A stretch of DNA of 64,000 bases from SIG575 sp964507395 (GTDB lineage Bacteria > Bacillota > Clostridia > Oscillospirales > Acutalibacteraceae). The stretch covers positions 1 through 64,000 of the forward strand of contig CAZDQE010000004.1 in NCBI GenBank assembly GCA_964507395.1, given 5' to 3'. The position numbers and the translations under genes are program-made. Positions 1 through 8,297 of this stretch are shown here, piece after piece; the first letter of the stretch is position 1, and each line of letters starts with the position of its first letter. A model generated the notes under the pieces. That model was not told where the DNA came from and did not search any database. It worked only from the letters and a program-made list of their open reading frames with translations.

Positions 1-67
1 CGAAGCCAAAAAGAAATGGGAAAGCAATACAAAGTTGCTTGAAGAAAGTGAGGACCAGAGCAAATGA
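1..67 (+). CDS. C-terminal tail of an unidentified prophage gene (partial)
   Basis: The frame beginning at base 2 is open from the window edge and stops at 65-67. It encodes 21 residues rich in Lys and Glu. Its TGA overlaps the ATG of the next gene as ATGA, the usual arrangement of translationally coupled phage genes. Nothing can be said about function. The call rests on the overlap and on the phage lysis genes that follow. Confidence 0.5.
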   Translation, partial: EAKKKWESNTKLLEESEDQSK

Positions 68-438
68 CAATGACAATTCCTCAGCTCGTTGGTGCATTTA
101 TTGCCGCAGCAAGTATACCGAGTGCCATAACTGCCTTCTGCTTTTGGCTTATTCAGCAGAAAATTCTGAAGCAGGCAAAAGAAAAGGAAGAGGCTGAAAA
201 AGCTCGCCGTGAAGAAGCCGAAAAGAAAGAAAAGTTACGTGAAAAACAAGAAATGTTTCTCGTCCAAGGCATGAACGCATCTATTGCCCTGAGTGAAGCG
301 ACAGCAAGAGCAGTTCAGAGAATACCGGATGCGCACTGCAACGGCGATATGCACGCGGCACTTGACTACGCTCAAAAAGTCAAACATGAACAGAAGGACT
401 TCCTTGCAGAACAGGGAATCCATAGTCTTTATGAATAA
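64..438 (+). CDS. small phage membrane/coiled-coil protein upstream of endolysin
   Basis: The product is 124 residues (122 if the second ATG at 70 is used). Residues 8-30 form one hydrophobic segment. Residues 33-65 are an almost uninterrupted Lys/Glu/Arg helix, probably a coiled coil, and the C-terminal part is soluble. It sits directly before the endolysin gene, with a 9-base gap, and overlaps the preceding gene by ATGA. The position and the single N-terminal membrane helix suggest a role in lysis (holin- or spanin-like) or in anchoring, but the sequence does not match a holin family I recognise. The function is therefore inferred from context only. Confidence 0.6.
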   Translation: MTMTIPQLVGAFIAAASIPSAITAFCFWLIQQKILKQAKEKEEAEKARREEAEKKEKLREKQEMFLVQGMNASIALSEATARAVQRIPDAHCNGDMHAALDYAQKVKHEQKDFLAEQGIHSLYE

Positions 439-453
439 GAAAGGAAGATGAAA

Positions 454-1095
454 ATGGCAGTTAAAACATACTCACTCAAAAAAGACGGAGAAACAAAACT
501 TACAACGAATTTTAAAGTTAAAGAGTTCAGAAGCCGTGACGGTGCAGACAAAATTCTGATTGATGAAACGCTGGTGACTCTTCTTCAGAAGATGAGGGAC
601 AAGTTCGGTACAATCAGCATTTCATCAGCCTACAGAACAGCGGCATACAACAAGAAAGTCGGCGGTGTTTCTGGCTCACAGCATCTCTACGGACTTGCGG
701 CAGATATTACGATTTCCGATAATTCAAGACTGCTTGAAGCTGCTCAGTATGCAGAAAAAATCGGCTTCACAGGCATCGGTCTTGATAATAAATATCAGAT
801 GTTCATTCACCTTGATACAAGAAGCTCAAAGTCATTTTTTAGGTATTATGCAAATGGCTCAACTTATTCCGTCAGTTCGTTCTTCACAACCGTAAAGCTC
901 GGTTCGAAGGGTGATGCAGTCAAAACACTGCAGACGAAATTAAAAGCTCTCGGTTACAAAGATTCAAAAGGCAATGAGCTTTCAACAGACGGTGTATTCG
1001 GTGCAAACACAGAATACGCCCTCAAAAACTTCCAGAAAGCAAAGTCCCTAACTGCTGACGGCATCGCAGGTCCGAAAACATGGGTAAAATTGTAA
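454..1095 (+). CDS. phage endolysin: M15 peptidase plus peptidoglycan-binding domain
   Basis: The N-terminal domain (about residues 10-135) is a peptidase M15A-type D-Ala-D-Ala or L-Ala-D-Glu carboxy/endopeptidase. The zinc-site signature is visible as SGSQHLYGLAADI and a later HLD, giving the His, Asp, His ligand set. The C-terminal part (about 150-213) is a PG_binding_1 domain, with LKALGYK, DGVFG and NFQK motifs. The domain order is typical of Clostridial phage endolysins. An in-frame ATG at 448 also exists, but AGGAAG at 442-447 abuts it and has correct spacing only for the ATG at 454. Host cell-wall cleavage at lysis is the expected role. Family assignment is firm; bond specificity is not determined. 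Confidence 0.85.
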   Translation: MAVKTYSLKKDGETKLTTNFKVKEFRSRDGADKILIDETLVTLLQKMRDKFGTISISSAYRTAAYNKKVGGVSGSQHLYGLAADITISDNSRLLEAAQYAEKIGFTGIGLDNKYQMFIHLDTRSSKSFFRYYANGSTYSVSSFFTTVKLGSKGDAVKTLQTKLKALGYKDSKGNELSTDGVFGANTEYALKNFQKAKSLTADGIAGPKTWVKL

Positions 1096-1161
1096 TATAA
1101 ACCACTAAAGTGTATTTTTTTCTAAAATATCGTAATATTTTCTTGAAAAGTGTAAAATTTA

Positions 1162-1203
1162 TCCCCCTATTGTAGTTAACGCTACAGTAGGGGGATTTTT
1201 TTA
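1162..1203 (+). terminator. intrinsic terminator after the endolysin
   Basis: A 13-bp GC-rich stem, with left arm CCCCCTATTGTAG and one G-T pair, closes on a short loop near 1176-1182 and is followed by seven T. It ends the lysis transcript. Confidence 0.85.
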
Positions 1204-1288
1204 TTTTGTATCGCATTTCGTTATAATATATCGTTTTCAGGTTTATTATAGAACATATTGATATAATATAACGGAAGGGGCGAGTCGT

Positions 1289-1534
1289 GTGATTAGAATT
1301 TTACTTTCAAAAAAATTAGGCGAGCTTCGATGGACTCAGGCTGATTTAGCGAGAAAGACGGGAATAAGACCTAACGCCATCAGCGACATATACAATGAGA
1401 TGGTCGACAGAGTGAGTTTAGAATATCTCGACAGAATATGTGCTGCATTGAATTGTGAACTTTCTGAAATTCTCGTGCGAGAGCCCACGGAGATTCCAGA
1501 AATGGAAAGTCGCTCCAAATCAATCCAAAAGTAA
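1289..1534 (+). CDS. XRE-family phage transcriptional regulator
   Basis: The 81-residue protein is a single Cro/C1-type helix-turn-helix. Helix 2 and the recognition helix are visible around TQADLARKTGIRPNAISDIY (residues 16-35), followed by the LEYLDRICAALNCELSEIL helix typical of this group. Translation starts at GTG 1289, with GGAAGGGG at 1273-1280 about 8 bases upstream. It lies alone between two hairpins at the phage end. Such genes usually control lysogeny or excision; which one applies here is not shown by the sequence. Confidence 0.8.
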   Translation: MIRILLSKKLGELRWTQADLARKTGIRPNAISDIYNEMVDRVSLEYLDRICAALNCELSEILVREPTEIPEMESRSKSIQK

Positions 1535-1537
1535 GAA

Positions 1538-1581
1538 AAAGACCGTAGAAGGCACCTGGAAAGGTGTTTTCTATGGTCTTT
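1538..1581 (+). terminator. 20-bp hairpin after the XRE gene
   Basis: The arms at 1538-1557 and 1562-1581 pair over 20 bp with a few G-T pairs and enclose a GGAA loop. The stem starts with AAAGACC and ends with GGTCTTT, but the following T run is short. It ends the phage transcript and lies just before the phage/cotJC junction. It could also take part in attachment-site structure. Confidence 0.65.
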
Positions 1582-1582
1582 A

Positions 1583-1705
1583 TTACTGATAACATGGGTG
1601 TGCTAATTCTTCGGTGCCGATGTCAGTCAATAAACCTTTGAGTTCAGGATAAGGCATTGCGAAACGCTGGCTCAAATATCGCAATGAAGCGCCAAGCTCA
1701 CCATC
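1583..1705 (-). pseudogene. cotJC: cotJC middle fragment (codons 33-68), between two insertions
   Basis: Read on the minus strand from 1705, the codons encode DGELGASLRY, LSQRFAMPY, ELKGLLTDIG and TEELAH. These are the conserved Mn-catalase-like core of spore coat protein CotJC. After the His codon (1598-1600) the frame leaves homology, adds CYQ-like residues and stops at 1583-1585. The piece carries Glu35, Glu65 and His68 (numbered on the reconstituted protein), which match the first three metal ligands of manganese catalases. Its 5' side meets the 10.2-kb element at GATG (1702-1705). It encodes nothing useful until at least the right-hand element is excised. Confidence 0.88.
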
Positions 1706-1722
1706 CCGACAACTGATTTTAT
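1702..1722 (-). other. attachment site half (left junction of the 10.2-kb element)
   Basis: On the minus strand the element ends with ATAAAATCAGT (1722-1712), then TGTCGG, then the shared core GATG (1705-1702), after which cotJC coding sequence begins. Joined to the other junction, the ATAAAATCAGT arm becomes one half of a perfect 11-bp inverted repeat around the core. Confidence 0.75.
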
Positions 1723-1748
1723 AGTTTGTCTTTTTTATTCTTTTATTT

Positions 1749-3338
1749 TTAATCAAACGGATTGCTGAATTTATAATTTATAACAATCTCATTTGACTTG
1801 TATATATAAATACTTTCTATCAATTGACCTATAAGTAAGGGCGAAACAGTATCAAAAGAAACAATGCTTTTTATTAATTCAAAAACCTGCTCAGGCTTTT
1901 TCTTTTCTTTTGCCTGAGTTGCTTCTTCTTCAATTTTTGAAAGTTTCTTTGATAATGTTTCCTTTTCTTCGTTAAACTCTGAAATCATTGTCAAAAAATC
2001 TTCTTCTGATATTATTCCTCTTACTTTATCCTCATACAGAGATTTAATTATTCGTTTTATTTCAGTTAATCGTTTCAATATCGTTTCTGTTTCTTTTTCT
2101 GCATTTACAGCATTCAAATCAACATTTTCAATATTGAAGCTTTTGCAAAATTCGTCTTTGTTGTCAAATACTTTTTCAGATATGGTTTTCAGATGTGATA
2201 AAACATATTTATTTAAAACATCTTCCTTTATAACATTTCTCTGACATTTATCTTTTCCGAATCTTGAATAACCTGAACACAGACATATAAATTCTTTCTT
2301 TTTTCCTACTCGTCTGAATGTCATCGGCATTTTGCAGTCACCGCAGAAGATAATACCGCCTAATAAGTGATTTACTCGTTCAACTGGATATTGCAATTGT
2401 GATTTCTGCTTTATTCGTTCCTGAACGGTGTTAAAATCTTCTTTGCTGACAATAGCTTCGTGTGTATCTTCTGCTATTATCCAGTCTTTGCGAGGGATTT
2501 TCTTAAATTTTTTCATTTTATAGCTTATCTTCTCGCTTCTGTGCTGTGCCATGTTTCCTATATATGTAGGATTCGTCAAAATACCCTTTATGGTTTCCGT
2601 TCTCCATACATTGTATTTTATATTGACATTGACATAAGAAAGATTTTGAACAGTCTTTTTATACTCCGTCGGAGTAGGTACAGATTCATCTGTTAAAGTT
2701 TTTGCTATCATTGCCATACTGTAACCGTTTAAATACATTGAAAAAATACGTTTTACTGTTTCAGAACCAATAGGGTCAATAATCAGTTTGTTTTTATCAT
2801 TTTTAGATTTCAAATACCCAAACGGAGCAAAAGCACCGATAAATTGACCGTTAATTCTTTTTGTATCCATAACAGTACGAATTTTCTTTGATATGTCTTT
2901 TGCATACATGTCGTTTAATACGGACTTAAACGGTGTCATATCGTTGTTAGCAGATTTTGCAAATGTGTCTATACCGTCACTTAAAGCTATATATCTGATG
3001 TTTTTCTGTGGAAAGTATCTTTCAATATAATAGCCTGTGTCTATGTAATCTCTGCCAAGTCTTGATAAGTCTTTAGTTATCACCAAATTAATTTTTTTGT
3101 TTTCTATGTCAGCAATCATCTTCCTGAAATCAGGGCGGTCAAAATTAAGACCTGAATATCCGTCATCAATATAGATTTTTGTAATATTCCAACCTTTTTC
3201 AAGAACATAATTAACTAAATAGTCTTTTTGATTTTTAATGCTCATTGACTGTCCGCTTTCTTCATCTTCACGGGAAAGTCTTAAATATAGACCGACATTA
3301 TAAACCATTGTATCTAAGCAGTTATTTTGAGTTATCAT
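1749..3338 (-). CDS. large serine recombinase (site-specific integrase/excisionase of the element)
   Basis: The 529-residue protein has the full large-serine-recombinase architecture. The resolvase catalytic domain (about 13-155) contains nucleophile Ser22 in YLRLSRE, the DDGYSG stretch and DLSRLGRD. The recombinase domain spans about 165-300. A zinc-ribbon region has cysteines near 332, 335, 352-354 and 365, and a Lys/Glu coiled coil covers about 410-490. AAGGAGG ends 5 bases before the ATG at 3338. Its stop lies only 44 bp from the cotJC attachment core, as is common for recombinases that integrate by attP x attB recombination. SpoIVCA of the B. subtilis skin element is the best-known relative that excises from a sporulation gene. 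Any sporulation-timed excision here is inference. Confidence 0.93.
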   Translation of the reverse strand: MITQNNCLDTMVYNVGLYLRLSREDEESGQSMSIKNQKDYLVNYVLEKGWNITKIYIDDGYSGLNFDRPDFRKMIADIENKKINLVITKDLSRLGRDYIDTGYYIERYFPQKNIRYIALSDGIDTFAKSANNDMTPFKSVLNDMYAKDISKKIRTVMDTKRINGQFIGAFAPFGYLKSKNDKNKLIIDPIGSETVKRIFSMYLNGYSMAMIAKTLTDESVPTPTEYKKTVQNLSYVNVNIKYNVWRTETIKGILTNPTYIGNMAQHRSEKISYKMKKFKKIPRKDWIIAEDTHEAIVSKEDFNTVQERIKQKSQLQYPVERVNHLLGGIIFCGDCKMPMTFRRVGKKKEFICLCSGYSRFGKDKCQRNVIKEDVLNKYVLSHLKTISEKVFDNKDEFCKSFNIENVDLNAVNAEKETETILKRLTEIKRIIKSLYEDKVRGIISEEDFLTMISEFNEEKETLSKKLSKIEEEATQAKEKKKPEQVFELIKSIVSFDTVSPLLIGQLIESIYIYKSNEIVINYKFSNPFD

Positions 3339-3359
3339 TTAATCCTCCTTTTCCTCAAA

Positions 3360-3527
3360 TTAATAACTACTCATAGACTGATTATATTTTACACTATTTT
3401 CTGTTAATTGCCAATGTTTTAAAGGCATTTTAACAAGATTATTTATATGTATTTCTACTATCTTTTTAAAACTTACTTCCTCTTTTGTATAGTTAGCTGT
3501 TACTATATATTTATTTTCATTGAACAT
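3360..3527 (-). CDS. small protein encoded just upstream of the serine recombinase
   Basis: The 55-residue product starts at ATG 3527, preceded by GAGGTGG with good spacing. An ATG further upstream at 3560 lacks such a site. It is basic, with no membrane segment, and begins with a KYIVTANYT-like strand followed by a helix. Its stop is 21 bases before the recombinase start, so the two are co-transcribed. Short proteins of this shape often precede transposon serine recombinases (TnpW-like), but similarity is too weak to claim membership. It could be a directionality factor; that is context only. Confidence 0.5.
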   Translation of the reverse strand: MFNENKYIVTANYTKEEVSFKKIVEIHINNLVKMPLKHWQLTENSVKYNQSMSSY

Positions 3528-3583
3528 ATACACCACCTCAATAAATTTTATGTGATACATATGTTCAATATGTAAATATCAAA

Positions 3584-3608
3584 AAAACGCCCAGCATGGA
3601 CGCGTTTT
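3584..3608 (-). terminator. terminator of the subtilisin-like gene
   Basis: On the minus strand the AAAACGC and GCGTTTT arms enclose an 11-base loop and are followed by a run of seven T. It lies about 70 bases beyond the protease stop codon. Confidence 0.7.
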
Positions 3609-3632
3609 ATTAATTATGAAGAGGGGAGTTTA

Positions 3633-3663
3633 CCCCATTCAGACAAAGGTTGCCTGAATGGGG
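3633..3663. repeat. perfect 10-bp hairpin downstream of the protease gene
   Basis: CCCCATTCAG (3633-3642) and CTGAATGGGG (3654-3663) are perfect inverted arms around an 11-base loop. There is no T run on either strand. It may stabilise the mRNA 3' end upstream of the T-rich terminator at 3584-3608. Confidence 0.6.
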
Positions 3664-3676
3664 AGTGTCTTGTATA

Positions 3677-6600
3677 TTAGCTGATTTTAATTCGCATTGC
3701 AGGTCGAATACCGATAGAAGTATCTTCAGCAGGCCATTCTCTTCCATAAAACTCACCGCCGACATGTCCTTCTAATCCAACACCGAGAGCATTGTTACTA
3801 AAAATTCCACCTGCTGTTCTAAGTCTCCAATACGATTTTCCACAGTCATCGCCATAAAAATTAACATCTGACGGAACATATAAACCTTGACATTTAGCAT
3901 AGTCTGTACCCCAAGCCACTCTTGATATATCTGAACCTTTACTTGAAAAACCATAATTTGAATTTAGTGCTTCATTGTATGATAACAAAAATATTTTATC
4001 TGATGTTGATTTACTACTGAATTCTTTGTAATCAGTATCTGAACAGTTATTACTAACTATTGTCGACTTAATTTGATTTTTTTCGTTATCGCTAAAAGCT
4101 ACTTTGTAGAAATCATTATTTAACCATTTTCTTATTGAGCTAGTCTCATAATTATTAGCATAGTGTTTGCAATTAGAATCACTGTATAATGATAAATAAT
4201 AGTCAGAAGGATTTTCTTTATAATAAATTGTATCCGTGAATGGTTGAGAGTCAATTATACTTTCGCACATAGCAAGTCCATTATTGGGGTCTAAAATTCG
4301 CCATTTTAATGGCTCATACTTAAACCAATATATCGTATTCTTGTGATAACCGTTTTCATATTGCCAAGACCAATCACGTTCTTGAGATTCTTGTACATCT
4401 GTTGGTCTATATTTAGAAAAAGTTACTGCACGATATTTATTGCCTTTATATGTAACCTCAGCATATTTCATGTAGTCACTTTTTACCATTGAGCCATACT
4501 CGCCATTTCCTGAGTAATAGCCGTATGATTTCCAGTTTAATGTCTGACTGTTAAGAGCAGAAATCAAGTTCCTATCGGTTACTTTAGACTGTGGATATGA
4601 GCCAAAAGTAATAACATCTCCAACCTTATATTTTGTAGTGCTTGTTTTGTCAGATTTATTAGAATTTGACTCATTTTGATTATTTTTCGACAACAAAACA
4701 GCCTCAACAAGCTTGATGTTTTCAGAATTAACATTAATACTAATATACCGTGTATCAGTATCAAGTAAATAGTCATCATGGGTAAAATGTAACGAGTAAA
4801 TACCATAAGGAAGATTAAGAGAAAACTGCCCGTTCTTGTCAGTTGTTACCGTGGCTATCAAGTCAGCATTCTCGCTTTCATTGTCAGTTACCTTAACAGT
4901 AACCCCTGAAATTGCTTTTCCTGTTGATATATCCTTAACCGTTCCTATCACATTACCCATCTTCGGGGACATATATACTGTATTAAGATTAACATTTTCT
5001 ACATCTTTTTCTATAACAGTTTTAACGGTTTTTGTTACAAAGTTATCAGATGTTATTGTCAAAGTATATGTTCCGACAGGCAAAGTCAATTCAAATTTTC
5101 CCGTTTCATCTGTTACTGTAGTGCGTTTTGCACCGTTTACATCTACTGTAACAGTAATATTATTTAATGGCTTGTCTGTATCTTTTTCTTTAACAAAAGC
5201 TGTAACTGTACCATAACCGATATCAGTTCTACGTATTGCTTCTTCAACAGCCAGTTTTGCATTTACCATTTTATATGTATTGTTTAATGGGTGTTTTCCG
5301 TCAGGGTTATCATTTACAGTAATTGATGTATAATTACATACCATTTCTTTTACTTCTGCACCTGTGAAATTAGAATTTACAGACCAAACTAAACCACATA
5401 CACCTGTAACTTGCGGTGCAGCCATTGAAGTGCCACTCAATAGACCGTAATTGTTATCAACAGTTGTACTATATATATCAGTTCCTGGGGCGCAAATATC
5501 AACTCTTGTCCCACCATTTGAATCTATTGCTTGCTGATACGTACCGTCAGAATTCTTTTTTGCATTACCGACAACAATAATTCTGTTAAGTATATCATGC
5601 TTCATTTTTTCGGTTGAAGCAACAACATTATTTTCAGTAACAGAACACCAATAGCCATTGTTTGTTGCGTCCACAGCAATTTGTTCAATTGTGTTTCGAG
5701 CAACTTCTACAGGAGTACCATTTCCTGATGACTGGACAACCAAAAAATCATAATTATCATTTAATAAATTTTCCATAACTTGACAAGCTTTTTTAGCCTG
5801 TTCATCTTTCCAAGTTTGAGAAAAATTTACTGAACCTCGTTCACTGCTATATACAGAAACAAAACCATTGTTGTCTATTTCTGTGGCACCTGAACAACCC
5901 AAAGAAAAGTTAACAACTTTTGCTCCTTTTGTTACTGAATCTTCAAGAGATTTCAATACCCGTGAGGCTGAATCCCATTGTTGTTTTCCTTTGGTTTCAT
6001 TTGGTAACCAGTCACTGTAAATTATATTAACTTTTTTTAATATACCAGTTATTCCTTTATTATCGGCTATAGAACCAATAATTCCTGCAACATGTGTGCC
6101 GTGACTATTAGTAATTTCTTTTTTCTGTTTCTCATTCCATTCTTTATAGTCATTTTCGCTTTCCATATTTTCCGTTGACGGGGTAAAAATTCCATTTAAA
6201 TCTTCATGGTCTAAATCAAAACCAGTATCAACAACACCTATTTCTATTTCAGAAAATCGGTTTTCATAGTTATATACAGAAGAAACTTCCATAGCTTCAT
6301 ATCCCCAGTCACCGATATCTTCCCAATATTTATATGCTACCATTGATTCCCGAATATCAGTATCTGGAACTACTTTATCCGCAGTATTTATCATTGCAGC
6401 GAAAACTTCGTCTTTTTCCTCTAACTCACTACTTATTTTTTTTAGTTCTTTATATGATTTTTCATCAATTTTGATATCCCAAATCGAACCGCCCCTGCCT
6501 GCAATTTCTCCATTATACGGTTTTATGATTTCAAGTATTTCATCTTCTGTGACATCATCTTCAAATATAACTAAAAGAATATTATTTACATAGGTTATAC

Positions 6601-7030
6601 CAGTTTCTTCATCATATCTTACCTTGCTTTCGTCAAATGTATAGGAAGTTCCACTATCGTAATGAATATTAATTGTTTCTGTTGTACTTCCTTTATCAGT
6701 TTTAGCGGTAATAACAATTTCGTTTTCTCCAGAAACTAAAAATACTTCTTTGATATACCAATTGTTTTTATTGACTACAGCTTTTCCAGACCAATAAACA
6801 TCTCCATTTTGATATCCCTCATAGATTATCTCCTCAACAGTATCAGAAGTTTCTATTGTTCCTGAAAGACTTGTTTTGCTTTTAATTGTGTCAAAGTCTT
6901 TTTGGTCAATGGTTAATTTTATGTTGCTGTTATTATCAGAGTTATTCAGACAAAATATAGCCACTATAATAGCCGAAACTACAACTGTTATAGCTAAAAT
7001 TAGAATTAGCATTTTTTTCGATTTCTTCAT
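3677..7030 (-). CDS. secreted subtilisin-like serine protease with Ig-like repeats and DUF6273 domain
   Basis: The protein has 1117 residues. A short Lys-rich start and a hydrophobic helix (7-28) make a signal peptide or anchor. Residues 35-125 look like a beta-rich prodomain. The S8 protease triad is visible as Asp268 (GVVDTG), His310 (SHGTHVAG) and Ser535 (SGTSMAAPQ), with the FSLGCSG and SSGNG regions between. Two carboxypeptidase-regulatory/CnaB-like beta domains follow (about 605-690 and 695-780). After an Asn/Ser/Lys linker comes a DUF6273 module (801-1117) beginning YKVGDVITFGSYPQ and ending in a lectin-like IGIRPAM motif. AAGGAGTG precedes the ATG. It is an unusual cargo gene for a 10-kb element, and its substrate is unknown. 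Confidence 0.87.
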   Translation of the reverse strand: MKKSKKMLILILAITVVVSAIIVAIFCLNNSDNNSNIKLTIDQKDFDTIKSKTSLSGTIETSDTVEEIIYEGYQNGDVYWSGKAVVNKNNWYIKEVFLVSGENEIVITAKTDKGSTTETINIHYDSGTSYTFDESKVRYDEETGITYVNNILLVIFEDDVTEDEILEIIKPYNGEIAGRGGSIWDIKIDEKSYKELKKISSELEEKDEVFAAMINTADKVVPDTDIRESMVAYKYWEDIGDWGYEAMEVSSVYNYENRFSEIEIGVVDTGFDLDHEDLNGIFTPSTENMESENDYKEWNEKQKKEITNSHGTHVAGIIGSIADNKGITGILKKVNIIYSDWLPNETKGKQQWDSASRVLKSLEDSVTKGAKVVNFSLGCSGATEIDNNGFVSVYSSERGSVNFSQTWKDEQAKKACQVMENLLNDNYDFLVVQSSGNGTPVEVARNTIEQIAVDATNNGYWCSVTENNVVASTEKMKHDILNRIIVVGNAKKNSDGTYQQAIDSNGGTRVDICAPGTDIYSTTVDNNYGLLSGTSMAAPQVTGVCGLVWSVNSNFTGAEVKEMVCNYTSITVNDNPDGKHPLNNTYKMVNAKLAVEEAIRRTDIGYGTVTAFVKEKDTDKPLNNITVTVDVNGAKRTTVTDETGKFELTLPVGTYTLTITSDNFVTKTVKTVIEKDVENVNLNTVYMSPKMGNVIGTVKDISTGKAISGVTVKVTDNESENADLIATVTTDKNGQFSLNLPYGIYSLHFTHDDYLLDTDTRYISINVNSENIKLVEAVLLSKNNQNESNSNKSDKTSTTKYKVGDVITFGSYPQSKVTDRNLISALNSQTLNWKSYGYYSGNGEYGSMVKSDYMKYAEVTYKGNKYRAVTFSKYRPTDVQESQERDWSWQYENGYHKNTIYWFKYEPLKWRILDPNNGLAMCESIIDSQPFTDTIYYKENPSDYYLSLYSDSNCKHYANNYETSSIRKWLNNDFYKVAFSDNEKNQIKSTIVSNNCSDTDYKEFSSKSTSDKIFLLSYNEALNSNYGFSSKGSDISRVAWGTDYAKCQGLYVPSDVNFYGDDCGKSYWRLRTAGGIFSNNALGVGLEGHVGGEFYGREWPAEDTSIGIRPAMRIKIS

Positions 7031-7116
7031 TTTTACACACTCCTTAAATTATTTGAAAGATAATGCATAATTCGCAAAAAGCTACGAAAAATAATGATAA
7101 AATCAGTTGACCCCCT

Positions 7117-7144
7117 TTTTCGTGAAGTTTACAACTTTGCGAAA
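7117..7144. repeat. 28-bp perfect inverted repeat, left copy
   Basis: These 28 bases are exactly the reverse complement of 8467-8494, and the pair encloses the tyrosine integrase gene. Each copy is also a near-palindrome, with TTCGTGAAGTT and AACTTTGCGAA as 11-bp arms around TAC, the shape of a tyrosine-recombinase core site or a dimeric operator. Confidence 0.85.
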
Positions 7145-7188
7145 AAAAAGCAAGAAGCCCTGATTTTCAAGGTTTCTTGCTTTTTTTT
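7142..7188. terminator. bidirectional terminator downstream of the tyrosine integrase
   Basis: Eight A plus GCAAGAA at 7142-7156 pair with TTCTTGC plus eight T at 7174-7188. It works in either direction. It directly ends the minus-strand integrase transcript and overlaps the end of the left 28-bp repeat. Confidence 0.85.
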
Positions 7189-7205
7189 GACCCATTTTTT
7201 GACCC

Positions 7206-8297
7206 CTAAAAGCAAACCGCAAGTTTTTCTATATTCTGCTTTTTGTACTCTATTGTAGGGTGTACATATCTATCTAATGTAAAGCTGACTGTTGAATGTC
7301 CCAGTATTTCGCTTAATGTTTTTATATCAATATTTTGTTCAACTGCTCTTGTTGCAAATGTATGTCTTAATGCATGATAATTAATATTTCTGATTCCTGT
7401 CTGTTCCAAATATCTTTTAAATCTGTATTGATATGCTCTCGGCTCTGTGTACTTTCTTTCATTACCTGTTAAAATATATTCTTTCGGCAAACTGTATTTT
7501 GATAATATTTTAAGTTCTGATAATAAAAATTCGGGAATAGGTATTTTTCTTATTGATTTTATACTCTTGGGAGTGTCTATTATAATTTTGGTCTTGTTTT
7601 CTGTGCTTTTATCTGTGACTGGTATTCTTTGAAGAGTTTTTGTAATGCTTATTATTCCTGTATTTAAATCTATATCCTGCCATTGTAAAGCACAGACTTC
7701 ACCTAAACGAAGTCCTGCAAATAGTGATAATAAAATTCCTATATTTTCACGGTTAATATCTTGTTTGATTTTGTTTACTAAAAATTCCTGTTCGCTTTTG
7801 CTTAATACTTCTAAATCTTTCCTCGGTACGATAGGTCTTGCGAAATCGTATATTAAAGGTTGTATATATTTTTCTCTTTCTGCGTATTTCAATATCTGAA
7901 CAAGTACAGCTGTTATATCCTGAATACTTTTTTCTCCTAACTTGCCCTGTTGTATCTTATATTTAATAAATGAATTTATATTGTTTCTGTCAATTTTAGA
8001 TATATGAGTATTATTAAAATATGGTATAAGGTGTCTGTTCATTATTCCGTTATATCTTGCAATGGTAGATTGTTTATTTTTGATTTCTTTTTCTTTAAGC
8101 CACTCCTTACATAAGATTTCAAAGGATATTTTAGATTTTATCGGTTTATCTTCTTTTAATTCTGATGTTCGCATTTTGCTTTTTACTTCGGTGTAGGTGG
8201 GAGCATAAATTGATTTATATTTGCCTGTATCAGTTAAAACTCTTGCTTCCCAACGTCCGTCTTTTCGTTTTCGTATATTTTCTCCTCGTTTCGGCAT
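7206..8297 (-). CDS. tyrosine-type integrase
   Basis: The 363-residue protein has an N-terminal AP2-like arm-binding domain (RKRKDGRWEARV), a SAM-like core-binding domain (about 55-155) and a catalytic domain. The catalytic residues are complete: Arg197 (AGLRLGE), His308 and Arg311 (HALRH), His334 (LGHS) and nucleophile Tyr344 (DRYVHP). This is the Tn916/phage-integrase type. It sits in the middle of the element rather than at an end and is flanked by a perfect 28-bp inverted repeat. It may therefore act on those repeats, be the remnant of an older nested element, or serve a different attachment site. AAAGGACTGG precedes the ATG. Confidence 0.92.
   Translation of the reverse strand: MPKRGENIRKRKDGRWEARVLTDTGKYKSIYAPTYTEVKSKMRTSELKEDKPIKSKISFEILCKEWLKEKEIKNKQSTIARYNGIMNRHLIPYFNNTHISKIDRNNINSFIKYKIQQGKLGEKSIQDITAVLVQILKYAEREKYIQPLIYDFARPIVPRKDLEVLSKSEQEFLVNKIKQDINRENIGILLSLFAGLRLGEVCALQWQDIDLNTGIISITKTLQRIPVTDKSTENKTKIIIDTPKSIKSIRKIPIPEFLLSELKILSKYSLPKEYILTGNERKYTEPRAYQYRFKRYLEQTGIRNINYHALRHTFATRAVEQNIDIKTLSEILGHSTVSFTLDRYVHPTIEYKKQNIEKLAVCF

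Larger units (their letters stand above)
1..1600 (+). mobile_element. right end of a prophage inserted in cotJC
   Basis: The plus-strand genes form a typical phage lysis end: small membrane protein, M15 endolysin with a peptidoglycan-binding repeat, terminator, XRE-type regulator, hairpin. Immediately after it, at about 1598-1600, minus-strand sequence becomes an internal piece of cotJC, so this is where the phage joins the host gene. The other phage end, its recombinase and the remaining cotJC 3' part should lie left of the window. The exact crossover cannot be fixed with only one end visible. Confidence 0.7.

Noticed and set aside
3677..4000. Diversity-generating retroelement target at the DUF6273 end
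   Set aside because: The end looks lectin-like, but there is no reverse transcriptase and no repeated template copy in the window.
4836..5216. Long plus-strand open frame inside the protease gene
   Set aside because: It is the antisense of the beta-domain region, with Val/Thr/Phe-rich low-complexity sequence and no ribosome binding site.
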